In this document: piece after piece, positions 1 to 4,926 of the stretch | How positions within the stretch are numbered: position 1 is the stretch's first letter | Layout: each line of letters begins with the position of its first letter | Assembly (NCBI GenBank): GCA_015522055.1 | Contig: WAMZ01000150.1 | Location: 1-8,098, forward strand | Direction of reading: 5' to 3' | DNA: 8,098 nucleotides | Source of the DNA: Candidatus Geothermarchaeota archaeon | GTDB lineage: Archaea > Thermoproteota > Nitrososphaeria > Geothermarchaeales > JDFR-13 | Position numbers and translations under genes: made by a program | The notes under the pieces: generated by a model | Seen by the model: the letters and a program-made list of their open reading frames with translations, nothing else | What the model was told of the DNA's origin: nothing | Database searches by the model: none

Positions 1-419
1 ATATACATTGCTATATAATGCTATGGAGGCACCAGCATTACCCGAGGAATCCTCAGCAACATTTTTATATCCAAAGTCATGGACAATTTTTATTGATATT
101 GCGGCCCCCCTGTCTTTAAACGAGCCTGAAGGATTGAGATACTCGAGTTTGAAATATAAATTCTTTGAGACCTTAACTACGGGTGTGTATCTCCCTCTCC
201 GAGGGATATAATAACATCCTTCTTTAACATAGATCTAGGGATATATCTATATACCCCGGGGAGGCTAGGGTCGAATGAATACAGGAGGTCTTTGGGTATA
301 TCTATATCGAGGGGGTATCCACATTTTTCACATATAGTAGGGCTATAGTGAGGAGGATATTTATATCCACATCTACTACAAATTAGATGTATCGATCCAA
401 GACCTTCATCTATATCCAT
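1..419 (-). pseudogene. thrC: Threonine synthase-like PLP enzyme, 5' part, frameshifted, cut by the window edge
   Basis: Threonine synthase makes threonine from O-phosphohomoserine with pyridoxal phosphate. The reading frame from ATG 419 gives an N-terminal zinc ribbon (two Cys pairs, CSRC and CEKC), then SLGEGDT, and stops at TAG 179-177. Moving to the frame whose codons start at 186, 183 and so on restores the family pattern: GEGD-TPVV, then LEYLNPSGSFKDRG with the PLP-binding lysine, then EDSSGNAGAS, open to base 1. The difference is one extra AC unit in ACACAC (GTGTGT on the plus strand, 183-188). ATG 419 is preferred; TTG 425 is the other in-frame choice. No good ribosome binding site is visible, so translation may follow the RHH gene 17 bp upstream. 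The family assignment is firm. Threonine synthase is the likeliest member, but other fold-type II enzymes such as cysteate synthase share these motifs. Whether the frameshift is real or a sequencing error cannot be told here. Confidence 0.8.
183..188 (-). repeat. (AC)3 tract at the frameshift site of the threonine synthase gene
   Basis: Read on the minus strand, GAT ACA CAC CCG TAG replaces the expected GAT ACA CCC GTA. Removing one AC unit joins the two conserved halves exactly at the GEGDTP motif. The tract is not a classic X-XXY-YYZ slippery heptamer, so a 2-bp expansion or a base-calling error is simpler than programmed frameshifting. Confidence 0.75.
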
Positions 420-436
420 GACCAATCATAATATTT

Positions 437-595
437 TTATACAGTTACAGCCTTGAATTTAATCCTATCCTCTAAGTATGCGTTAATCAATAGGCGTAAT
501 ACTGTGGAGGCCGATAACCCCTCCCTCCTAGACTTCTCCTTCAGTTGTCTCCACATATCCTCGTCAATCAAAATACTTATTCTCCTTTTTGCCAT
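437..595 (-). CDS. Ribbon-helix-helix (CopG/Arc-type) DNA-binding protein, 52 aa
   Basis: A small basic protein beginning MAKRRISILIDEDMW and ending FKAVTV. Residues 4-10 (RRISILI) form the single beta strand that pairs with its dimer partner and enters the DNA major groove. Residues 11-25 (DEDMWRQLKEKSRRE) form helix A, and after G26-L27, residues 28-43 (SASTVLRLLINAYLED) form helix B. This is the RHH layout and nearly the whole protein, so there is no separate effector domain. The ATG at 595 directly follows GGTGAGGTGG, a strong archaeal ribosome binding site. The threonine synthase-like gene starts 17 bp downstream on the same strand, suggesting co-transcription. It could be a local autoregulator or an antitoxin-like protein; no toxin gene is adjacent. 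Function is inferred from fold only. Confidence 0.85.
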   Translation of the reverse strand: MAKRRISILIDEDMWRQLKEKSRREGLSASTVLRLLINAYLEDRIKFKAVTV

Positions 596-605
596 CCACC
601 TCACC
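596..605 (-). promoter_or_regulatory. Ribosome binding site of the RHH gene
   Basis: The minus strand reads GGTGAGGTGG immediately before ATG 595. It holds GGTGA and GAGGTG, both matching the archaeal 16S 3' end, and it supports this short gene being translated. Confidence 0.65.
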
Positions 606-614
606 TAGATAAAT

Positions 615-625
615 AATGCGTTAAT
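615..625. repeat. AATGCGTTAAT element, copy 1 (candidate operator)
   Basis: Matches copy 2 at 672-682 (AATGCGTAAAT) in 10 of 11 positions. It covers the predicted start site of the RHH gene. A further copy, TATGCGTTAAT, occurs at 477-487 inside the RHH coding region and may be chance. Confidence 0.35.
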
Positions 626-650
626 CTTATTTAAAAATTATATAAAATAT
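615..650 (-). promoter_or_regulatory. Probable promoter of the RHH / threonine synthase unit
   Basis: On the minus strand TTTTATATAA (647-638) is a good archaeal TATA box. A start site about 27 bases downstream falls near 616, giving a leader of about 20 bases that contains the ribosome binding site. An AATGCGTTAAT element (615-625, plus-strand reading) lies on this predicted start site, a suitable place for repressor binding. Position is inferred, not measured. Confidence 0.45.
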
Positions 651-671
651 GATGTTAATATGGTCTAAAGC

Positions 672-682
672 AATGCGTAAAT
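672..682. repeat. AATGCGTAAAT element, copy 2 (candidate operator)
   Basis: Direct repeat of the element at 615-625, starting 57 bp away, upstream of the predicted RHH TATA box. A partly mirrored sequence, TTCGCAA, follows at 692-698. Confidence 0.3.
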
Positions 683-710
683 AATGGGTTTTTCGCAATA
701 GTATAGATGT

Positions 711-743
711 GCATATATTAGCATATACATTTATATATATGCT
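711..743. repeat. GCATATA direct and inverted repeats in the divergent control region
   Basis: GCATATATTA (711-720) is followed directly by GCATATACAT (721-730), and the inverse TATATATATGC lies at 732-742. The block is upstream of the AbrB-PhoU gene. It could be a binding site or a distal TATA-rich promoter element. Low sequence complexity makes chance a real alternative. Confidence 0.3.
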
Positions 744-770
744 GAATTTATATTATTCTGGTGTCTAACT

Positions 771-779
771 AGTATAAAT
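771..779 (+). promoter_or_regulatory. Probable TATA box of the AbrB-PhoU gene
   Basis: AGTATAAAT at 771-779 would place transcription start near 800, giving a leader of about 20 bases with the ribosome binding site at 811-816. A second TATA-like stretch (AATATATAATG, 789-799) would give a nearly leaderless mRNA; the good ribosome binding site favours the first. Confidence 0.45.
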
Positions 780-812
780 CCCAATAAATAATATATAATG
801 TATTTATTTGGG
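780..812. promoter_or_regulatory. Inverted repeat overlapping start site and ribosome binding site of the AbrB-PhoU gene
   Basis: CCCAATAAATA (780-790) and TATTTATTTGGG (801-812) are inverse copies except for one extra base, around a 10-base centre. The right arm runs into GGTGAT at 811. It could be an operator, perhaps for the AbrB-type domain encoded next, or an mRNA hairpin covering the ribosome binding site if transcription starts upstream of 780. Confidence 0.45.
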
Positions 813-816
813 TGAT
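811..816 (+). promoter_or_regulatory. Ribosome binding site fixing the start at ATG 820
   Basis: GGTGAT lies three bases before ATG 820. This favours ATG 820 over the in-frame TTG at 808, which would add MGDH and begin before the binding site. Confidence 0.7.
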
Positions 817-819
817 CAT

Positions 820-1905
820 ATGGAGATAAGGAAAGTACAGAAACTTGGGTACTCAACGATCGTGGTTAGTCTTCCTAGGAGCTGGGTTAGGGAGAAGAGG
901 CTCAAGAAGGGTGACAGCGTCATAGTTCGGGCTGAGGAGGATGGGTCGCTGAGGATAATCCCGTATCATGTGGGGGGCGAGGAGGAGACCTATGAACGCT
1001 ATGTAGTCGAGGTAGGTAAGATCAATAATAAGGGGCTAGTGGAGAGGATACTTATAGGGAACTATCTATTGGGGCATGATACTATTACATTCAGGACCGA
1101 CGATAGACGTATGCCGCCTTGGGCTCTTGAGGAGATAATGAATGCTATAAATAGGTTGGCTGGTGTCGAGATTGTTGATCAGAGGCTCAATGAGATTACT
1201 GTACAGTGTTTTATCGACCCGACTAAATTTAAGTTGAAGGGCCTTGTGAGGAGGCTATATACATTGATATTCTCGATGATTGAGGGTATCCGTATCTTCT
1301 TAACGGAAGGAGATGAGAATATATTTGATCAGATCAGTGGGATGGAGAATGAGGCGGATAGGCTATACTGGCTTATAATTAGGCAGCTACTTTTGTCACA
1401 GAAGAGTTGGAGGGTTGCCAAGGAGATAGGTCTGGAGCATCCCTATCATATCGTAGGGAATAGGGCTATAGTTAAGGCTCTCGAGGATATAGCTGATAGA
1501 GTTAGCGATATAAGTAATGAGATTAGGAAGTTGCCGCCGGAGTGGATAGAGGAGGAGAGGAATAGGAAGGAGGGTATATTACATAAGATTGATCAGTTGT
1601 TCAATAATGTAGACCTCTTAATCGGTGATTCTATGCAGGCTTTCCTAGAGCTGAACCTCGACTTGGCCAATCAAGTCATTAATAATACTAAGCAGTTTGG
1701 GAGTAAGACGGTGAGCCTTGATATATGGGCATTGTCCCACCTGAGCGATCCGGTTATCCTTAGTACTATACGGTTGATTCTAAGCCATATAGGGAGGATA
1801 ATTGATAATGTACAGCTTATAGCTGAGATAACGCTAAATAGGGCTTTGGAGACCCCCAATAAGTATTGCCAGTGGATATCGGAGGAGAAGAGGAAGGAGG
1901 AGTAG
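820..1905 (+). CDS. AbrB/SpoVT-type DNA-binding domain fused to PhoU domains (phosphate uptake regulator family)
   Basis: 361 residues from ATG 820. Residues 1-50 form an AbrB/SpoVT-like swapped-hairpin domain: RKVQKLGYSTIVVSLPRSWV, then LKKGDSVIV and a short strand (LRIIP). The C-terminal half is helical with two PhoU-like repeats; the metal-binding acidic signatures are ENEAD at about 176-180 and EDIADRVSD at about 220-228. Such fusions are known in archaea and are usually annotated as PhoU-type regulators of phosphate transport. A direct role in transcription is inferred from the AbrB domain. No Pst transporter or phosphate gene is in the window, so the target is not indicated by context. 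The gene stands alone, divergent from the RHH gene, and is followed by a T-rich stretch. Confidence 0.85.
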   Translation: MEIRKVQKLGYSTIVVSLPRSWVREKRLKKGDSVIVRAEEDGSLRIIPYHVGGEEETYERYVVEVGKINNKGLVERILIGNYLLGHDTITFRTDDRRMPPWALEEIMNAINRLAGVEIVDQRLNEITVQCFIDPTKFKLKGLVRRLYTLIFSMIEGIRIFLTEGDENIFDQISGMENEADRLYWLIIRQLLLSQKSWRVAKEIGLEHPYHIVGNRAIVKALEDIADRVSDISNEIRKLPPEWIEEERNRKEGILHKIDQLFNNVDLLIGDSMQAFLELNLDLANQVINNTKQFGSKTVSLDIWALSHLSDPVILSTIRLILSHIGRIIDNVQLIAEITLNRALETPNKYCQWISEEKRKEE

Positions 1906-1931
1906 CTATACATCTACTAGATTAAATCCAT

Positions 1932-1949
1932 ATTTTATTATATTATTTT
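1932..1949 (+). terminator. T-rich terminator after the AbrB-PhoU gene
   Basis: A run of T blocks (TTTT, TT, TT, TTTT) begins 26 bases after the stop codon, with no strong stem before it. This is the usual archaeal form of terminator. AT-rich spacer DNA can look the same. Confidence 0.4.
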
Positions 1950-1965
1950 AGGGCTAAAATCTTAG

Positions 1966-1974
1966 TTTTTATAC
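1966..1974 (+). promoter_or_regulatory. Probable TATA box of the AstE-like gene
   Basis: TTTTTATAC at 1966-1974 would place the start of transcription near 1995-2000, so the mRNA would begin at or just before the GGTGGT at 1995-2000. Confidence 0.35.
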
Positions 1975-1994
1975 TGTTTAGTCTGTATTTGAAT

Positions 1995-2000
1995 GGTGGT
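1995..2000 (+). promoter_or_regulatory. Ribosome binding site of the AstE-like gene
   Basis: GGTGGT three bases before ATG 2004, the same spacing as in the AbrB-PhoU gene. It favours ATG 2004 over the second in-frame ATG at 2013. Confidence 0.5.
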
Positions 2001-2003
2001 TAG

Positions 2004-2942
2004 ATGGCCAATATGAAGGTTGAGTATATACCGATTGCTAGGAGGTTGGATGGGAGTTATATTCAGTTGACTAAGATGACTGTGGGTAGTGGGTCGCCCA
2101 GGCTTTTCTTGGGCGCCTCTATCCATGGGGACGAGTTGACCCCTATTGCGGTTTTATGGAGGCTTGTGGAGTACCTCAAGGTTGCCGAGGTTAGGGGTAG
2201 CCTTATCATGTTGATGGGTATGAATCCAGAGGGTATAGCTTTCGGCACCCGTTATGAACCCTATTTTAAGGTTGATATGAATAGGGTTTATCCGGGTAGT
2301 GGCGATGGGATACTGCCTAGGAGGATAGCTAACGTGGTGTTTGAGATTGCCAGGGAGTCGGATGTTGCCGTAGATATACATACCTCTGGGGACTGTATTC
2401 CATATATCCTTGTTGATCCTGTGGGTGGGGAGATTAGGGAGAGAATAATGGAGTATGCTGGCTCTATGGGTGTAACTGTGCTTGATGAGTATGAGGAGGA
2501 GCAGTATAGGGCGGAGCGGCTAGGTGAGAGCTTGCCGCCTAAGCTGATAGAGGAGAATGTCCCGGCCTTTACTCTGGAGTTACCGGGTGGTGTGAATATC
2601 GATTGGACTGGTGTGAATGTTGGTTATAAAGCTATAATTAATTTGATGGTTAAGTTGGGTATGGTCGACACTTCTCCTGTCTCGATTGATGAATATCCGG
2701 TTATTGGTGAGAAGGGGTATAGAAGGCATGATGTTAGGTCTTCGTCGGCCGGTATTATTGAGCCCTATGTAAAGTTGGGTGAGTATGTCGAGAAGTTTAC
2801 TCCCCTAGGTGTTATTAGGGATCTACGTGGTGTTATCCTTGAGTGGGTTAGGTGTGAGAAGTCCGGCTATGTGGTTGCGATGCCTAGGAGGTCCGTGGTA
2901 TATCCGGCTGATAGGGTATTCTTAATGGCTGTTAAGGATTAG
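2004..2942 (+). CDS. Succinylglutamate desuccinylase / aspartoacylase family zinc hydrolase
   Basis: 312 residues of the M14-like AstE/ASPA fold, whose known members hydrolyse N-acyl amino acids or related amides. The zinc site is visible: H41 and E44 in ASIHGDE, and H126 in VAVDIHT. DMNR (91-94) is the substrate carboxylate-binding motif, and E192 in LELPGG is the expected catalytic glutamate. The C-terminal 70 residues are the usual beta-rich cap domain (SAGIIEPYVKLGEYV onward). Archaeal homologues are mostly uncharacterised, so the substrate is unknown. No amino-acid degradation genes lie nearby, so an arginine-succinyl pathway role should not be assumed. It has its own predicted promoter and appears monocistronic. 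Confidence 0.85.
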   Translation: MANMKVEYIPIARRLDGSYIQLTKMTVGSGSPRLFLGASIHGDELTPIAVLWRLVEYLKVAEVRGSLIMLMGMNPEGIAFGTRYEPYFKVDMNRVYPGSGDGILPRRIANVVFEIARESDVAVDIHTSGDCIPYILVDPVGGEIRERIMEYAGSMGVTVLDEYEEEQYRAERLGESLPPKLIEENVPAFTLELPGGVNIDWTGVNVGYKAIINLMVKLGMVDTSPVSIDEYPVIGEKGYRRHDVRSSSAGIIEPYVKLGEYVEKFTPLGVIRDLRGVILEWVRCEKSGYVVAMPRRSVVYPADRVFLMAVKD

Positions 2943-2969
2943 ATATGGCATTATACCCGTTTCCATGTT

Positions 2970-2994
2970 AGTTATTTATAGAGCTATAGTAACT
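2970..2994. promoter_or_regulatory. Inverted repeat over the TATA box of the zinc-ribbon gene
   Basis: AGTTA-tt-TATAG-ag-CTATA-g-TAACT: ten base pairs in two blocks with a small asymmetric interruption. The left half contains the likely TATA box (TTATTTATA, 2972-2980), giving a start near 3005, just before ATG 3012. It could be an operator or a terminator stem for the upstream gene (followed by TATTTTG). Confidence 0.4.
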
Positions 2995-3011
2995 ATTTTG
3001 TTGTATATGGT

Positions 3012-3515
3012 ATGCTTCTGGGAGATGCGGTGTTTATCATGGCATTGGGTAAGATTTGGGAGGAGGATTCCGTTAAATGTGTAAAGTGTGGGGCGAGGAA
3101 CCCGCCAGGCGCAGTATACTGCATAAAATGTGGGTCTAAGCTGGTTGTGGAACGGTCTATGGATGTGTCTAGTATATTACTGTCACTCCTGCTTGTTATG
3201 TCTATAACATCTATAGTCGATCTTTTATTCAATAGGGGTGTATCTAGCCTAGTTCAGGCCAATCCCTTCTTTAGAGCACTCTTTGTATTGGGCCTACTCG
3301 CAAACATATTTGTCATATATATTTGGTATAGGTATAGGGAGTCAGGCTTCCCAAGGGAAGGGAGTATGTATAGGATATTTATAGCGTCTCTAATCATTAT
3401 ACTCGCAGTATATATAACGTATTATGCGACTTTCTTCTTGGCAAATGTAGTTACCATTAGTCCATTATGGATATTCTACATCTGGATCATTAATAAAGTT
3501 CTGAGGAAACCATGA
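3012..3515 (+). CDS. Zinc-ribbon membrane protein of unknown function
   Basis: 167 residues. A cytoplasmic-type zinc ribbon comes first (C23-x2-C26 and C37-x2-C40, the pattern CVKCGARNPPGAVYCIKCG), like the small double-zinc-ribbon domains at the N-terminus of many archaeal and bacterial membrane proteins. Then come three to four hydrophobic segments, at about 53-73, 86-106, 122-146 and a shorter one at 150-164. No catalytic motif is visible and I do not recognise a family. ATG 3012 is used because the predicted TATA box fits it; ATG 3039 (beginning MALGKIW) is possible and would keep the ribbon intact. The RNA methyltransferase gene starts 12 bp after its stop, so the two are probably co-transcribed. 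Confidence 0.75.
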   Translation: MLLGDAVFIMALGKIWEEDSVKCVKCGARNPPGAVYCIKCGSKLVVERSMDVSSILLSLLLVMSITSIVDLLFNRGVSSLVQANPFFRALFVLGLLANIFVIYIWYRYRESGFPREGSMYRIFIASLIIILAVYITYYATFFLANVVTISPLWIFYIWIINKVLRKP

Positions 3516-3519
3516 ACAT

Positions 3520-3525
3520 GGTGGA
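3520..3525 (+). promoter_or_regulatory. Ribosome binding site deciding the GTG start of the RNA methyltransferase
   Basis: GGTGGA two bases before GTG 3528. No in-frame ATG lies close by; TTG 3531 is the next candidate. The site falls within the short gap after the zinc-ribbon gene's stop. Confidence 0.5.
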
Positions 3526-3527
3526 CC

Positions 3528-4871
3528 GTGTTGAGGGAGATAGTCGTTAATGTATCTGGTATAGACTCGAAAGGCCGTGCATATACATTTCATGAAGGTA
3601 AAAGGATATATATTAAGTATGGTGTCCCTGGGGATATACTTAGGATAAGGCCTTATGCCGTTAGGAAGGGTAGGCGCGGTCGTAATATCGAGTATTGGGC
3701 TGACGTTATTGAGGTTATGAAGCCTGGTGAGTCTAGGATTGAGCCACTATGTAGCCACTTCGGCGTATGTGGAGGCTGTAGGTTCCAGAACATGGATTAT
3801 AAGGCCCAGTTAAATTATAAGAGGTGGGTATCTGAGCACTTCTTCAATAAGGTTTATAGGCTTGATGTGGAGCTTGGTGATGTCATTCCCTCGCCTAAGA
3901 TATATTTCTATAGGAATAGGATGGATTTCCCTGTTGGTTTGGTGGATGGTGATGTTGGGATTGGTTTGAAGATGGCTGGGAGATGGGATGTGCTTGTGCC
4001 GTTATCAGAATGTTATTTAATGTCTGAGGAGGCGGTGGAGATAATTAAGAGGGTTAGGGAGTTCATGGTTGACCGTGGTATCGAGCCATATAACATATTT
4101 AAGCATGAGGGTCTCGTCCGTTATGTGGTGGTTAGGGAGGGGAAGTTTACTGGTGATAGGCTTATATCCATAGTCACATCTGACAGGCCCTTCCCATATA
4201 TTGAGGAGTTGGTCGATAAATTAAGTAATTATGCTACTGGTATTATTTGGAGTATAAACCCTACTCTAACAGATATCTCTATAGGCCGGGAGATAAGGGC
4301 TCTATATGGGAAGGATCATTTGGAGGAGGAGATTAGGGGAGTTAGGTATCATATACATCCCAATGCCTTCTTCCAGACCAATTCATACCAGGCTGTTAAT
4401 ATGGTTGAGATAGTTAGGGAGATGGCTTCTGGCGGATCGATTTTTATGGACCTATACAGTGGTGTCGGCCTCTTCTCACTCCAGCTCCTAGATATGTATA
4501 GTGATATAATAGCGGTTGAGGTCGACGAGTACTCTATATATAGTGCTGAGATCAATGTGAAGAGGGTGGGGGGCGGTGTATCTGTTTTTAAAGGTAGGGT
4601 TGAGGATGTCCTCCCCCTCTATACTGATAATCAGCCGGATACTGTTATTGTAGATCCTCCTAGGCCGGGGCTCTCGCTGGATGTGAAGAGGGATCTTCTG
4701 AGGCTTAAGCCTAAGGAGATTATATATGTTAGTTGTAATCCTGAGACCATGGCTAGGGATATAAAGTATTTATCTGATGTATATGATGTTGAGGGTGAGG
4801 TAAGGCTTATAGATATGTTTCCGCATACTCCCCATATCGAGCTTATAGCGAAGCTCGTGGTTAGGGATTGA
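3528..4871 (+). CDS. TRAM-domain, [4Fe-4S] uracil-C5 RNA methyltransferase (TrmA/RlmD/TrmU54 family)
   Basis: 447 residues from GTG 3528. Residues 1-62 form a TRAM RNA-binding domain. Cysteines C75, C81, C84 (CSHFGVCGGC) and C162 form the [4Fe-4S] site of RumA-type enzymes. The SAM-dependent catalytic domain shows FFQTN (281-285), DLYSGVGLFSL (308-318), VEVDEY (330-335), VDPPRPG (375-381), the nucleophile C403 in VSCNP, and the general base E438 in PHTPHIEL. All key residues are present, so it should methylate C5 of a uridine. Bacterial relatives act on 23S rRNA U747/U1939 or tRNA U54; archaeal relatives in Thermococcales act on tRNA U54 or 23S rRNA. Which RNA is the target cannot be read from sequence. 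It lies in a probable two-gene unit with the zinc-ribbon membrane protein. Confidence 0.93.
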   Translation: MLREIVVNVSGIDSKGRAYTFHEGKRIYIKYGVPGDILRIRPYAVRKGRRGRNIEYWADVIEVMKPGESRIEPLCSHFGVCGGCRFQNMDYKAQLNYKRWVSEHFFNKVYRLDVELGDVIPSPKIYFYRNRMDFPVGLVDGDVGIGLKMAGRWDVLVPLSECYLMSEEAVEIIKRVREFMVDRGIEPYNIFKHEGLVRYVVVREGKFTGDRLISIVTSDRPFPYIEELVDKLSNYATGIIWSINPTLTDISIGREIRALYGKDHLEEEIRGVRYHIHPNAFFQTNSYQAVNMVEIVREMASGGSIFMDLYSGVGLFSLQLLDMYSDIIAVEVDEYSIYSAEINVKRVGGGVSVFKGRVEDVLPLYTDNQPDTVIVDPPRPGLSLDVKRDLLRLKPKEIIYVSCNPETMARDIKYLSDVYDVEGEVRLIDMFPHTPHIELIAKLVVRD

Positions 4872-4878
4872 TGGTATG

Positions 4879-4893
4879 GAGTAAATATTACTC
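4879..4893. repeat. Small palindrome before the metallo-beta-lactamase-fold gene
   Basis: GAGTAA-ATA-TTACTC, six perfect pairs, eight bases after the methyltransferase stop and touching the TATA-like CTATAATAA. It could be a short operator or the end of the upstream transcript. Confidence 0.35.
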
Positions 4894-4900
4894 TATAATA
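4892..4900 (+). promoter_or_regulatory. Probable TATA box for a leaderless hydrolase mRNA
   Basis: TCTATAATA at 4892-4900 predicts transcription start around 4922-4927, at or next to ATG 4927. There is no GGTG-type binding site before this ATG, which fits a leaderless mRNA. Confidence 0.4.
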
Positions 4901-4926
4901 ATCCAGCTCTATAACTTCATATTTTT

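Noticed and set aside
183..188. Programmed ribosomal frameshift in the threonine synthase gene
   Set aside because: No slippery heptamer is present, and removing one AC unit restores the family motif exactly, so a 2-bp insertion or read error is simpler.
8..211. Plus-strand open frame at the left edge
   Set aside because: It lies antisense to the threonine synthase-like motifs (SFKDRG, EDSSGNAG), which are far better evidence, and has no recognisable domain or ribosome binding site.
477..487. Third copy of the GCGTTAAT element as an operator
   Set aside because: It is inside the RHH coding region and is explained by the codons for its second helix; treated as probable chance.
649..684. Tiny plus-strand frame starting ATGATG in the divergent spacer
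   Set aside because: Only 11 codons, no ribosome binding site, and it lies among promoter elements.
1671..1913. Minus-strand open frame inside the AbrB-PhoU gene
   Set aside because: Shadow of the sense gene, with no domain or start signal; the same applies to the antisense frames at 2063-2248, 2154-2381, 2993-3232 and 4349-4555.
1954..1970. CTAA-AATC-TTAG followed by TTTTT as a hairpin terminator
   Set aside because: A four-pair AT-rich stem is too weak, and the T run is better read as part of the TATA box for the next gene.
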